Part shown: positions 52,688 through 61,414 of the stretch, in pieces
Position numbering within the stretch: the first letter of the stretch is position 1
Layout: each line of letters opens with the position of its first letter
Source of the DNA: Caulobacter sp.
GTDB taxonomy: Bacteria; Pseudomonadota; Alphaproteobacteria; Caulobacterales; Caulobacteraceae
Direction: 5' to 3'
Length of the DNA stretch: 64,000 bases
Assembly: GCA_030645575.1 (NCBI GenBank)
Contig: JAUSMJ010000059.1
Location: 1-64,000 of the forward strand
Program-made: the position numbers and the translations under genes
The notes under the pieces: generated by a model
Databases searched by the model: none
Seen by the model: only the letters and a program-made list of their open reading frames with translations
What the model was told of the DNA's origin: nothing

Positions 52688-53670
52688 GGCGCCGCACGGG
52701 ACTGTTCCTGCTGATCGCGCTGTTGCTGGCCGCGACGGTGCTGGCCGTGCTGGTCGGCGAGACGCCGCTGCGCGCGGCCGACTACCTGACGGCGCTGGCC
52801 CACCCGGGCTCGGCGCCGGGCGAGATCCTCTGGACCATCCGCGCGCCGCGGGCGGCGATGGCCGCGCTGGTCGGCGGGGCGCTGGGCCTGTCCGGCGCGG
52901 CGCTGCAAGGGCTGCTGCGCAACCCGCTGGCCGACCCGGGCGTGCTCGGTGTCTCGGCCAGCGCGGGCCTGGGCGCCGGCGTGGCCATCGCCCTGGGGCT
53001 GGCCGCGATCCCCGGGGCCATCGAGCTTTCGGCCCTGGCCGGGGCGCTGGTCGCCGGCGCGCTGGTCGTGGCCCTGGCCGCCCGCTTCCGCGAGCCGGAG
53101 ACCCTGATCCTGCTGGGCGTCTCGATCTCCGCCTTCGCCGGGGCCCTCAGTTCGCTGGTCTACAACCTGTCGCCGTCGCCGGTGACCACGGCCGAGGTGC
53201 TGTCGTGGATGCTCGGCTCGGTGGCCAACCGCGACTGGCCGGACCTGGTCACGACGGCGATCCCGGCCGCGATCGGCGCCCTACTGGTCGCCTGGTCGGC
53301 GCGCGGCCTGACCATGCTGACCCTGGGCGAGGAGACGGCGGCCCTGTCCGGCCTGCCGATGGCCCGGCTGCGGGCGGCGGCCGTCGGCGGGGCGGCCCTG
53401 CTGGCGGGCGCCTCGGTCGCGGCGGCCGGGATCATCGGCTTCGTCGGCCTGGCCGCGCCGCATCTGGTGCGCCGGTTCGCCGGCGACGATCCGGGCAAGA
53501 CCCTGCTCCCCTCGGCCCTGGCCGGCGCGGGCCTGCTGGTGCTGGCCGACCTCGCCGCACGGGTCATTCCGACGGAACAGGAGCTGAAGCTGGGCGTCGT
53601 CACCGCCCTGTTCGGCGCGCCGCTGTTCGCGCTGGTGGCCTGGCGCGCGGCGCGGAGTTGGCGGTCATGA
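52684..53670 (+). CDS. FecCD/BtuC-type ABC transporter permease
   Basis: A 328-residue permease of the FecCD family with about ten membrane helices. Family motifs are ALVGGALGLSGAALQGLLRNP (split, about 55-75), LADPGVLGVSASAGLGA (about 75-91) and GFVGLAAPHLVRR near residue 255. I chose the GTG overlapping the upstream stop (GTGA); the preceding frame is inside the binding-protein gene. Together with the flanking genes it forms a full cobalamin or siderophore importer. Confidence 0.92.
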   Translation: MRRRTGLFLLIALLLAATVLAVLVGETPLRAADYLTALAHPGSAPGEILWTIRAPRAAMAALVGGALGLSGAALQGLLRNPLADPGVLGVSASAGLGAGVAIALGLAAIPGAIELSALAGALVAGALVVALAARFREPETLILLGVSISAFAGALSSLVYNLSPSPVTTAEVLSWMLGSVANRDWPDLVTTAIPAAIGALLVAWSARGLTMLTLGEETAALSGLPMARLRAAAVGGAALLAGASVAAAGIIGFVGLAAPHLVRRFAGDDPGKTLLPSALAGAGLLVLADLAARVIPTEQELKLGVVTALFGAPLFALVAWRAARSWRS

Positions 53671-54425
53671 CGGCGGCCTGGGACCTGCGCGAGCTCGTCG
53701 TGCGCCAGGGCGGCCGGCCTGCGCTGCGCGGAGCCGGCCTGACGGTCGCCGCCGGCGAGATGGTCGGGGTGATCGGCCCCAATGGTTCGGGCAAGACGAC
53801 CCTGCTCCGCGCGGGCCTCGGCCTGCTGCGCCGCGACAGCGGGACCGCCGCCCTGTCTGGCCGGCCGATCGACGCCATCCCCGAGCCCGACCGCGCCCGG
53901 CTGGTCGGCTACCTGCCGCAGGAGCGGCGGGTCGGCTGGAACCTGGCGTCGCTGGACATCGCCGCCCTCGGCGCGCCGGACCTGTCGCCCGCCGCCGCCC
54001 GCGAGGTCGCGCGGACCTGCCTGGCCCGCGTCGGCCTGGCCGGCTTCGAGGGCCGCGGCGTGCTGGAGATGTCCGGCGGCGAGCGGGCGAGGGTGCTGCT
54101 GGCCCGCCTGCTGGCCACCCGCGCGCCGCTGCTGGTCGCCGACGAGCCGGCCGCCGGCCTCGACCCCGACGCCCAGCTGCTGACCCTCGAACTCCTGCGA
54201 GCCGAGGCGGCGCGCGGCGCGGCGGTGGTCGTCACCCTGCACGACCTGACCCTGGCCGCCCGCTTCTGCGACCGGCTGGTGGTGCTGGCGAAGGGGCAGG
54301 TGGCGGCCGACGGCCCCGCCGCCACGGCCCTGACCCCGGCCGTCCTGCGCACGGTGTTCGGGCTGGAGGGCGAATTGATCCAGACCCCGACCGGGCCGGT
54401 GGTCTCCGCGCGGCGGGCGTCCTGA
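53667..54425 (+). CDS. ABC transporter ATP-binding protein, BtuD/FepC-like
   Basis: A 252-residue ATPase. Walker A is GPNGSGKTT (about 34-42), the signature is EMSGGERARVLLARLL (about 133-148), Walker B is LLVADEPAAGLD (about 153-164), and the switch histidine is in VVVTLHDLTLAARFCD. It belongs with the FecCD-type importers. It overlaps the permease by 4 nt (ATGA) and ends the unit; a double hairpin lies 19 nt beyond its stop codon. Confidence 0.94.
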   Translation: MTAAWDLRELVVRQGGRPALRGAGLTVAAGEMVGVIGPNGSGKTTLLRAGLGLLRRDSGTAALSGRPIDAIPEPDRARLVGYLPQERRVGWNLASLDIAALGAPDLSPAAAREVARTCLARVGLAGFEGRGVLEMSGGERARVLLARLLATRAPLLVADEPAAGLDPDAQLLTLELLRAEAARGAAVVVTLHDLTLAARFCDRLVVLAKGQVAADGPAATALTPAVLRTVFGLEGELIQTPTGPVVSARRAS

Positions 54426-54444
54426 GGGTGAGAGGCGGGCCGAA

Positions 54445-54544
54445 GGAGACAGGTTATCCTGTCCCTTGGGACTGGATAACCTGTCTCCTCTGGCGCAATC
54501 GGGGACTGGTCAAGCAGTCCCAAGGGACAGCTTGACCAGTCCCC
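54445..54544. repeat. Family E double hairpin with complementary loops
   Basis: Two hairpins of equal design, 12 bp apart. The first has 15-bp perfect arms GGAGACAGGTTATCC / GGATAACCTGTCTCC; the second has 15-bp perfect arms GGGGACTGGTCAAGC / GCTTGACCAGTCCCC. Both loops are 14 nt, TGTCCCTTGGGACT and AGTCCCAAGGGACA, and these are exact reverse complements. It begins 19 nt after the ABC ATPase stop codon. Could act as a 3'-end structure or a REP-type mobile doublet. Confidence 0.9.
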
Positions 54545-54558
54545 GACGGCGGCGTGCT

Positions 54559-54586
54559 GGGGTGGCCCGGACAAGCCGGGCCATGA
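54559..54586. repeat. Family C half-element (single end)
   Basis: One 28-bp palindromic end of the family C element (GGTGGCCCGGACAAGCCG... ending GGGCCATGA) without its partner end. It lies 14 nt beyond the lytic transglycosylase stop codon. It directly follows the double hairpin, and no gene is seen in the 175-bp gap. Confidence 0.85.
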
Positions 54587-54600
54587 CGGCGGACGGGGAT

Positions 54601-56688
54601 TTACCGCGCTCCCGCCGCGCCCGTCACCGGCGCGGTGGGCGGCACATAAGCCCCCCACGCCCCGCGCTTGAGATCCGCCGACAGGGTCAGCGGCGCCGAG
54701 CCGCCGGCGATCCGGGCGCGGTAGACCTGCATCGTTTCCAGCGTCCGCATGACGTAGTTGCGCGTCTCGACGAACGGGATGCACTCGATGAAGTCCAGCG
54801 GATCGGTGGTCGCGCCGCGCGGGTCGCCGCACAGCGCCACCCACTGCGGCGGCCGGCCGGGTCCGGCGTTGTAGGCGGCGGCGGCCATGATGTAGGACCC
54901 GCTGAAGGTGTTGACCATGTCGCCCAGATAACGGGCGCCCAGGCGCATGTTGAAATCGGCCTCGAACAATCGGTCGACCGAATAGGTTTCGCCCAGCGAC
55001 CGCGCGGTCGCGGCGCCGGTGGCCGGCATCAGCTGCATCAGCCCCCTGGCGCCGGGCGAGGAGCGGGCCCGGGCGTCGAAATTGCTTTCCTGGCGGGTGA
55101 TCGAGAACACGAAGGCCGGCTCCGCCCCGCCCGGCACGGTGGGGGCGGTCAGCAGGGGATAGCCGCGCTCGGGCAGCAGCATGCCGCGCTGGGCCGCCGT
55201 GCGCACCGCCCGCATGGCCGTGTCCGTCTCGCCGTAGGCCCGGGCCAGATCGACCAGCAGCGCGCTTTCCGCCGCCGTCGGCAGGGTGTCGTCGATGTGC
55301 AGCGCGAAGACCTTGAAGGTGTCCTTGTTGCCGGACTCATAGAGCAGGCGCAGGGCCCGCACGAGTTCGCGGCCTTCGAACCGGGCCCGGTCGGCCTGGG
55401 TGACCACGGGATCCTTGGGCAGGGTCAGGTCGCGGACGCCCGCCCGTTCGCCGGCCAGCTGGCCATAGAACACCGTGTTGTACTGCGCGCCCTGCAGATA
55501 GAAGGCCTGGGCCGCGGCCTTGTCGCCCATCGCCTCGGCCGCGCGGCCCTGCCAGTAGAGGGCCCGGCCCTGGGTGATCGGCGAGGTCCCGGCCGCCGCC
55601 AGACGCGCGAAATGCCCGGCGGCCTTCGCCGGGTCCTTCAGCTTCGAAAGCGCGATCCAGCCGGCGTAGAACTCCGCCTCCGCCGCGTCGGGGCCGACGG
55701 TCAGGCCGGTGTTGGCCGCCGCGCCATAGGCGCCGGCGTAGTCGCCCGCGGCGAGGGCCGCCACGACCATCTTGCGCCGGTCGGTCGTCCAGGCGCGGGC
55801 CGCGACTTGCGGGGTCGGCGCCGGCTTGAAGCCCCGGGCCAGCTGCAGCGCCATGGTGGTCAGGCCGCGCCGCTGGAAGAAGGCCGCCTGCTCGTAGATC
55901 AGGCCGGGCGTCTGCCGCTGCTCGGCCGACATATTGGCGATCAGGTCGTTGCCGGACGGCATGTTGGAGCGCAGGGCGATGCGCGCGTCGGCGATCGGCC
56001 GGTAGCTCTCGGGCAGGGTGGCGACCATCTCGCGCGCGGCCGGGCCCTGGGGGCCGTAGAGCAGCACGTCGGCCCGGCGCAGGTTGTCGTCGGCGGTGAT
56101 GTAGGCGCCGAACCGGTCGCGCATGGCCGCCTGGGGCGCGGCGTCGAACAGCGCGTCGCGCCACCAGCGGCGGATCAGGGCGCGGGCCTCCTCGGCGCGG
56201 CCGGCGGCGCGCAGGGCGCCGGCCAGGGCCATGGCCCCCTGGACCGTCTCCGGCTCCGTCCCGCCGAACCAGGCGATGACCTTCTCCGGCGGCATGCCCG
56301 AGGTCTCGATCAGCCTCTCCGCCGTGGCCTGGCGCCGGGCCGCGCGCGGCCAGCCGTTGAGATCGCGGCGGACCGAATCGGCCTCGAAGAAACTCAGGGA
56401 CTCAGGCGCGCCGTCGGCCAGGGCCCACAGGGCGATCTTGCGGGCGACCGGATCCTGGATGGAGTCCATCGCCAGGCGGGCGCGGGAGCCGTCGCCGGCC
56501 CTGGCCACGGTCAGGGCGGTGCTCAGATAGGCGGCGTCGGTGTCGGACAGAGGCTGACGGTAGGCGACCTGGGGCGTGGTCACCAGTCGCGGGCCGGCGT
56601 CGGGCTGCACCGACTGAGCCCCGGCGGCGCCGCCGAGAATCGCCGTGACCACCGCGCCGACCGCCACCTTCCGTGCAAATCCCGTCAA
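54601..56688 (-). CDS. Soluble lytic murein transglycosylase (SLT family)
   Basis: A 695-residue peptidoglycan lytic transglycosylase that cleaves the MurNAc-GlcNAc bond. It has a signal peptide ([17 protein letters not shown]), a long helical superhelix of TPR-like units (about 50-480), and the C-terminal SLT domain with the catalytic glutamate in [15 protein letters not shown], then [17 protein letters not shown] and [12 protein letters not shown]. Size and order match Slt70-type enzymes of the periplasm. It diverges from dapA with 125 bp between starts. Confidence 0.93.
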   Translation of the reverse strand: MTGFARKVAVGAVVTAILGGAAGAQSVQPDAGPRLVTTPQVAYRQPLSDTDAAYLSTALTVARAGDGSRARLAMDSIQDPVARKIALWALADGAPESLSFFEADSVRRDLNGWPRAARRQATAERLIETSGMPPEKVIAWFGGTEPETVQGAMALAGALRAAGRAEEARALIRRWWRDALFDAAPQAAMRDRFGAYITADDNLRRADVLLYGPQGPAAREMVATLPESYRPIADARIALRSNMPSGNDLIANMSAEQRQTPGLIYEQAAFFQRRGLTTMALQLARGFKPAPTPQVAARAWTTDRRKMVVAALAAGDYAGAYGAAANTGLTVGPDAAEAEFYAGWIALSKLKDPAKAAGHFARLAAAGTSPITQGRALYWQGRAAEAMGDKAAAQAFYLQGAQYNTVFYGQLAGERAGVRDLTLPKDPVVTQADRARFEGRELVRALRLLYESGNKDTFKVFALHIDDTLPTAAESALLVDLARAYGETDTAMRAVRTAAQRGMLLPERGYPLLTAPTVPGGAEPAFVFSITRQESNFDARARSSPGARGLMQLMPATGAATARSLGETYSVDRLFEADFNMRLGARYLGDMVNTFSGSYIMAAAAYNAGPGRPPQWVALCGDPRGATTDPLDFIECIPFVETRNYVMRTLETMQVYRARIAGGSAPLTLSADLKRGAWGAYVPPTAPVTGAAGAR

Positions 56689-56813
56689 ACCATCGTCTCC
56701 AAGCCGTCAATCCAGCCCCGTGGCGGTTGCGGTCGCCCCGTGCGCGGACATATTGTCCGCCACCGACACACAGCCGCAAACGAAAGCGGCGATCTCACGG
56801 CTTTTTGCAAGTC

Positions 56814-57698
56814 ATGGTCCAGTTTCCCTTCAAGGGCGTCCTCCCCGCCCTTGTGACTCCCTTTCGCGACGGCGCGGTCGATGAGGCCGCGTTCGTCGCC
56901 CTGGTCGAGCGGCAGATCGCCGGCGGCGTTCACGGCCTGGTGCCGGTGGGCACCACCGGCGAGACCGCGACCCTGAGCCACGACGAGCACCGGCGCGTGG
57001 TGGAGCTCTGTATCGAGACGACCAAAGGCCGGGTCCCGGTCATCGCCGGCGCGGGCAGCAATTCGACGGCCGAGGCCATCGAGCTGGTGCGCCACGCCAA
57101 GGCGGTCGGCGCCGACGCGGCCCTGTGCGTCGCGCCCTACTACAACCGGCCCAGCCAGGAGGGGCTCTACGAGCACTACCGGGCGATCAACGACGCGGTG
57201 CAGCTGCCGGTGCTGGTCTACAACGTGCCCTCGCGCACGGCGGTCGATATCAGCAACGAGACACTGGCCCGGCTGTCGGTGCTGCCCAACATCATCGGCG
57301 TCAAGGACGCCACCGGCGACATGACGCGGGTCAGCTTCCAGCGGCTGATGTGCGGCGACGAATGGCTGATGCTGTCGGGCGACGATCCCAGCGCCCTCGG
57401 CTACATGGCTCATGGCGGCCACGGCTGCATCTCGGTGACGGCCAACGTCGCCCCCGACGGCTGCGCGGCCTTCTTCAACGCCGCCATGGCCGGCGACTGG
57501 GAGACGGCGCGCTACTGGCAGGATCGGCTGGTCGGGTTGCACAGGGCCCTGTTCCTCGACGCCTCTCCGGCCCCGGCCAAGTTCGCCCTGGCCCATCTGG
57601 GCCTGTGCGCCGAGGACTGCCGCCTGCCCATCACCGCCTGCGCCGAAGGGGTCCGGCCGCGCATCCTCGAGGCCATGCACGAGGCCGGGGTCATCTGA
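56814..57698 (+). CDS. dapA: 4-hydroxy-tetrahydrodipicolinate synthase
   Basis: Aldolase-type enzyme condensing pyruvate and aspartate semialdehyde, the first committed step to diaminopimelate and lysine. The 294 residues show [19 protein letters not shown] (about 38-56), [15 protein letters not shown] (about 104-118), the tyrosine in [13 protein letters not shown], and the Schiff-base lysine in [11 protein letters not shown] (about K161). I chose the ATG giving [10 protein letters not shown]; a longer frame overlaps the transglycosylase. Its stop overlaps the smpB start by 1 nt (TGATG). Confidence 0.97.
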   Translation: MVQFPFKGVLPALVTPFRDGAVDEAAFVALVERQIAGGVHGLVPVGTTGETATLSHDEHRRVVELCIETTKGRVPVIAGAGSNSTAEAIELVRHAKAVGADAALCVAPYYNRPSQEGLYEHYRAINDAVQLPVLVYNVPSRTAVDISNETLARLSVLPNIIGVKDATGDMTRVSFQRLMCGDEWLMLSGDDPSALGYMAHGGHGCISVTANVAPDGCAAFFNAAMAGDWETARYWQDRLVGLHRALFLDASPAPAKFALAHLGLCAEDCRLPITACAEGVRPRILEAMHEAGVI

Positions 57699-58165
57699 TG
57701 ACCCAGGTCGGCAAGACCATCGCCGAGAACCGCCGCGCGCGGTTCGACTACTTCATCGACGACGTGGTCGAGGCCGGCATCATGCTGACCGGCACCGAGG
57801 TGAAGAGCCTGCGCAACGGTCGGGCCAACATCGCCGAGTCCTACGCCGCGGTCGAAGGCAATGAGATCGTCCTGATCAACGCCGACATCCCGCCCTACAG
57901 CGGCGGCAACCGCTTCAACCACGAGCCCCGGCGGCACCGCAAACTGCTGCTGCACCGCAAACAGATCGGCAAGCTGGTCGGCGCGGTCCAGCGCGAGGGC
58001 CGGACCATCATCCCGCTCAAGCTCTACTGGAACGAAAAGGGCATCGCCAAGCTCGAGATCGGCCTGGCCAAGGGCAAGAAGCTGCACGACAAGCGCGAAA
58101 CCAGCGCCGAGCGAGACTGGCAGCGCGACAAGGCCCGCCTGATGAAGGGCGACCGGACAGGGTAG
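57698..58165 (+). CDS. smpB: SsrA-binding protein SmpB
   Basis: The tmRNA-binding protein of trans-translation, which rescues ribosomes stalled on broken messages. The 155 residues have the family's [20 protein letters not shown] start, [18 protein letters not shown] (about 27-44), and the basic C-terminal tail [20 protein letters not shown] (about 126-145) that enters the mRNA channel. It overlaps dapA by 1 nt. RNase R, which degrades trans-translation substrates, is also encoded in this window. Confidence 0.97.
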   Translation: MTQVGKTIAENRRARFDYFIDDVVEAGIMLTGTEVKSLRNGRANIAESYAAVEGNEIVLINADIPPYSGGNRFNHEPRRHRKLLLHRKQIGKLVGAVQREGRTIIPLKLYWNEKGIAKLEIGLAKGKKLHDKRETSAERDWQRDKARLMKGDRTG

Positions 58166-58238
58166 GGCGACTCATGGCCTGATGCCCGCCCAGCGGGCGA
58201 GGCCGGATCGACCGGCCGTCCGAACGGGGAGGGCCAGC

Positions 58239-59231
58239 ATGAGCGACATCGGCAACCGGCTGACGCGGACGTCCTCGGCGCCCCGCGTGGCGCGCATCGG
58301 CCTGACGATCGCGGCCCTGGCCTTTGTGCTGGTCGGCGGCGGCTGCACGGTGACGGCCTGCAGCACGACCGTCGAAAGCGGCGAAGCGGGGATCAAGACA
58401 ACGAAGTTCGGCGCCAATCCCGGCGTCCAGCCGACCGAACTGCGGCCGGGCTGGCACTGGAAGGGCATCGGCGAGGAGATCATCGTCTACCCGACCCGCC
58501 AGCGGACCTACAGCTACACGCGCGAGGCCAATTCCGACGGCAAGGAGAACGAGGAAATCGCCTTCGCCGACCAGACCGGCCTGCCGATGACCGCCGACGT
58601 CAACCTGACCATCCGCGTGCGCGACGACCGGGCCGCCGACCTCTACGCCCGCTGGCGCCAGCCGTTCGACGACCTGCTCGACGGCCAGATCCGCAACGAT
58701 GTGCGCTCGGCCATCGCCAAGGAGACCGAACAGGTGCCGGTGTCCTGCAACCTCAACCCGGTCGGATCGGGGTCGGGCGTGACGCCGACGCCCGCCGCGT
58801 CGCCCGCGACCCCGACCCCCTGCGCCGGATCGCTGATGGGCGCCGGCCGCCAGCTGGTGATCCAGCGCGCCTTCCAGCGCGTGCGCAACAAATGGGCCGC
58901 CGAGGGGGTCGAGATCAGCCAGATGGAGTGGGTCGGCACGATCCGCTATCCGCCCAGCGTCACGGCCGCCGTCGAGGCTCGCACCCAGACCGAGCAGCGC
59001 ACCCTGGCCGCCCAGCAGAAGGCCGCCGAGGCCCGGGCCAACGCCGAGGCGGCCATCGAAACCGCCCGCGGCATCGCCGAAAGCACCCGCCTGCGCGGCG
59101 AGGCGCTGCGCGCCAATCCGGAGATCATCCAGCAAATCTACGCTGAACGTTCGCAGGGTCTCTGCCCCCCGGGAACCGAGACCTGCATCATCGGCCAGGG
59201 GGCGTGGGGGCTGGTGCCGGGCAAGCAGTAG
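58239..59231 (+). CDS. SPFH/Band 7 domain protein
   Basis: A 330-residue membrane-anchored SPFH protein: one N-terminal hydrophobic segment (IGLTIAALAFVLVGGGC), then the SPFH domain (VESGEAGIKTTKFGANPG ... ADVNLTIRVRDDRAADLYAR) and a C-terminal Ala/Glu/Arg coiled coil (AAVEARTQTEQRTLAAQQKA) that drives oligomer formation. Two features differ from the usual form: a Pro/Thr-rich insertion with two cysteines at about 167-201, and a cysteine pair near the C-terminus (CPPGTETC). Cysteines after the hydrophobic segment do not make a good lipobox. The start was set at MSDIGNRLTR, which has a GGGAGGG ribosome site. Confidence 0.85.
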   Translation: MSDIGNRLTRTSSAPRVARIGLTIAALAFVLVGGGCTVTACSTTVESGEAGIKTTKFGANPGVQPTELRPGWHWKGIGEEIIVYPTRQRTYSYTREANSDGKENEEIAFADQTGLPMTADVNLTIRVRDDRAADLYARWRQPFDDLLDGQIRNDVRSAIAKETEQVPVSCNLNPVGSGSGVTPTPAASPATPTPCAGSLMGAGRQLVIQRAFQRVRNKWAAEGVEISQMEWVGTIRYPPSVTAAVEARTQTEQRTLAAQQKAAEARANAEAAIETARGIAESTRLRGEALRANPEIIQQIYAERSQGLCPPGTETCIIGQGAWGLVPGKQ

Positions 59232-59290
59232 GGGGCGGCGGTGGGCGATGCGCCCGGGCCCAACGACTCGCCAAATCCCCAAATACCCCA

Positions 59291-59413
59291 TCATGGCCCG
59301 GCTTGTCCGGGCCACCCAGGCGTGGTGAGCGAGCCGGGGCGGGCGCGATGGATCCGATGAGCCTGAACATGATCGACGGTGCTCATGGGTGGCCCGGACA
59401 AGCCGGGCCATGA
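59291..59413. repeat. Family C MITE-like element, copy 2
   Basis: A 123 bp element with perfect 28-bp inverted ends: the left starts TCATGGCCCGGCTTG and the right ends CAAGCCGGGCCATGA. Each end is itself palindromic. It lies in the SPFH to uracil-DNA glycosylase gap, 22 nt beyond the glycosylase stop. No gene is seen in the 204-bp gap. Confidence 0.9.
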
Positions 59414-59435
59414 CGGGATGGGGAGGTGGTTGAGA

Positions 59436-60074
59436 CTACCCCTCCAGCAATCCCCGAACCCTCTGGAACACGTCCTCGAACATCGCCGGCGTCAGCCGCC
59501 CCGTGTTCGTGTTGAGCCGCGAGCAGTGGTAGCTGTTGATCACCGTGTAGGGCCCGGCCTGGAACTGCGACCCGTGGCCGGGCTGGCCCAGCGAGGCCTT
59601 CAGCCCCATGGCCCGCAGCACGCTGCGCCGGGCCACGTCGCCCAGGGTGACGATGACCTTCAGCTGTGTCAGCTCCGCCAGCTTGGCCGTGAAGAACGGG
59701 CCGCAGGTCTTCTCCTCGCTGGTTTCCGGCTTGTTCAGCGGCGGGGCGCAGCGGACCACGTTGGTGATCATGGCGTCGGTCAGGCGCAGGTCGTCGTCAC
59801 CGTCGGGATCATAGGTTCCGGTGGCGAACCCGGTCTTCTTCAGGGTGTCGTAGAGCAGCCAGCCGGCGTGGTCGCCGGTGAACGGCCGGCCCGTGCGGTT
59901 GGCCCCTGTGCGGCCGGGCGCGAGCCCCGCGATCAGCAGCCGCGCGGCCGGATCGCCGAACGAGGGGGCGGGGCCGTTCCACCAGTCGGGATTCTGGCGC
60001 TGGTTCTCGCGCCGGTACTCGACGAGCCGCGGGCAGAGCGGGCAGTCGCGGGGCGGTTCGGAAAAACGGCTCAT
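59436..60074 (-). CDS. Uracil-DNA glycosylase, family 5 (UDGb type)
   Basis: A 212-residue glycosylase removing uracil and related deaminated bases from DNA. The family signature is LLIAGLAPGRTGANRTGRPF followed by TGDHAGWLL (about 46-74), and HCSRLNTNTGRL near residue 183 is the second motif. Four cysteines (CPLC at 11-14, then about 109 and 124) fit the 4Fe-4S cluster of this class. It stands alone, with a palindromic element 6 nt upstream of its start. Confidence 0.92.
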   Translation of the reverse strand: MSRFSEPPRDCPLCPRLVEYRRENQRQNPDWWNGPAPSFGDPAARLLIAGLAPGRTGANRTGRPFTGDHAGWLLYDTLKKTGFATGTYDPDGDDDLRLTDAMITNVVRCAPPLNKPETSEEKTCGPFFTAKLAELTQLKVIVTLGDVARRSVLRAMGLKASLGQPGHGSQFQAGPYTVINSYHCSRLNTNTGRLTPAMFEDVFQRVRGLLEG

Positions 60075-60080
60075 CTGGAT

Positions 60081-60190
60081 GCTCCCCCCTCGGGGGAGCT
60101 GTCCGCGAAGCGGACTGAGGGGGTCGTCCGAGATCGGAGCGGACCCCCTCCGTCTCGGCTTCGCCGATCCACCTCCTCCAATGGGGGAGG
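60081..60190. repeat. Family D-like palindromic intergenic element, copy 4
   Basis: A 110 bp element with ends GCTCCCCCCTCGGGGGAGC and CTCCTCCAATGGGGGAGG, plus inner inverted blocks (GTCCGCGAAGCGGAC; GGGGGTCGTCC / GGACCCCCTCC). It spans the gap between the glycosylase start and the NYN-protein stop, leaving 6 and 10 nt on either side. It may hold or separate the glycosylase promoter. Confidence 0.75.
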
Positions 60191-60200
60191 ATCTTGAAGG

Positions 60201-60809
60201 TCAAACCTCATCGTCCGCCTCCAGCTCCGCCCGGGTGCGGGCGGGGGGGTCGTTGAGGAACCTCGGCTGATGCACGCGCTGCGGCCGCCCGATGATGTCG
60301 CCCAGGTCGGCGAGGTCGACGAAGGCGTCGCACTGCCGGCGCAGGTCGTCGCTGACCATCGGCGGCTGGGACTTGACGGTCGAGACCACGGTCACGCGCA
60401 CGCCCTTGCGCTGGACGCCCTCGACCAGGGCGCGGAAGTCGCCGTCGCCGCTGAACAGCACCAGATGGTCGGCCTTGCCGGCGATCTCCATCATGTCGAC
60501 GGCGATCTCGACATCCATGTCGCCCTTCCAGCGCTTGCGGCCGTTGGCGTCGGTGTATTCGCGGGCCGGCTTGGTCACCACCGTGAAGCCGTTGTAGTCG
60601 AGCCAATCGACCAGCGGCCGCAGCGGGGAAAAGTCGTCGCCGCTCTCGGCCAGGGCGGTGTAATAGTAGGCGCGGATCAGCACCCCGCGCTTGCGGAACT
60701 CGTCCAGCAGCTTCTTGTAGTCAATGTCGAAGCCCAGCGCCTTGGCCTGGGAATAGAGGTTGGCGCCGTCGATGAACAGGGCCAGCCTGTCGGTCGGGTA
60801 AAACGTCAT
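60201..60809 (-). CDS. NYN-domain (LabA/DUF88) protein
   Basis: A 202-residue protein with the PIN-like NYN nuclease fold: the first acidic residue in LALFIDGANLYSQAKAL (about 9-25), the second in KGDMDVEIAVDMMEIAG (about 94-110) and LVLFSGDGDFRALVEGV (about 116-132). The C-terminal tail is Arg/Pro-rich. LabA-like proteins are candidate RNases; a role in RNA turnover is inferred only. The start was set at MTFYPTDRL; an ATG 30 bp upstream would make it overlap divergent folK. Only 12 bp separate the two start codons. Confidence 0.87.
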   Translation of the reverse strand: MTFYPTDRLALFIDGANLYSQAKALGFDIDYKKLLDEFRKRGVLIRAYYYTALAESGDDFSPLRPLVDWLDYNGFTVVTKPAREYTDANGRKRWKGDMDVEIAVDMMEIAGKADHLVLFSGDGDFRALVEGVQRKGVRVTVVSTVKSQPPMVSDDLRRQCDAFVDLADLGDIIGRPQRVHQPRFLNDPPARTRAELEADDEV

Positions 60810-60821
60810 GTTTTCAAATCC

Positions 60822-61340
60822 TTGAACGCAATATCGCATCTGAAATCGGACGAATCCGTCATCATCGCCCTGGGCGGCAATCTAGCGGGAGATCACGCCT
60901 CCTGCGAAGCCTTGCTCGCGGCGGCGCTGGCGTGTTTTCCGGCGTATGGCCTGACGGTCACGGCGCGTTCGGGCTGGTGGCGCTCGGCCGCCTGGCCGGA
61001 TCCGTCAGCGCCGCCGTACATCAACGGCGTGGCGCTGGTCGAGACCGCCCTGACCCCGGCGGAAACCCTTCAGGCGTTGCACGCCCTCGAACGCGCCTTT
61101 GGCCGCGAGCGGCATGAGGCAAACGCCGCCCGCACCCTCGATCTCGACCTGATCGCCCATGGCCGGCTGGTCCTTGACGAGCCCGGCCTACGCCTGCCGC
61201 ACCCGCGCGCCCACGAGCGGCTGTTCGTCATGGGCCCGCTGGCGCGGATCGCGCCGGACTGGCGCCATCCGGTCAGCGGCGAGACCGCGACGGCGCTGGC
61301 GGCCGGGGCGACCGTGGGTCGGGACGCCGCAGGGGTCTGA
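60822..61340 (+). CDS. folK: 2-amino-4-hydroxy-6-hydroxymethyldihydropteridine diphosphokinase
   Basis: Transfers pyrophosphate from ATP to the pterin alcohol in folate synthesis. The protein has about 172 residues: IIALGGNLAGD at about 14-24, the family's PYINGVALVETALTPAETLQ near 68-87, FGRERHEANAARTLDLDLIA (about 98-117) with the metal-binding aspartates, and LPHPRAHERLFVMGPLARIA (about 132-151). No ATG precedes the conserved first strand in this frame; the only usual start codon is TTG, giving MNAISHLKSDE. Only 12 bp separate it from the divergent NYN gene, so the message may be leaderless or nearly so. Confidence 0.85.
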   Translation: MNAISHLKSDESVIIALGGNLAGDHASCEALLAAALACFPAYGLTVTARSGWWRSAAWPDPSAPPYINGVALVETALTPAETLQALHALERAFGRERHEANAARTLDLDLIAHGRLVLDEPGLRLPHPRAHERLFVMGPLARIAPDWRHPVSGETATALAAGATVGRDAAGV

Positions 61341-61414
61341 TCGCGCTTGCGGCGTTGCACAATGACGCGCAAAACTCTATGTAGCCCGGTTCCACCGGCA
61401 CCCCGAGAGATTCA

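Noticed and set aside
54466-56856. A plus-strand open frame of 796 codons
   Set aside because: It lies antisense to the lytic transglycosylase, starts within the double hairpin, and has only shadow-like composition.
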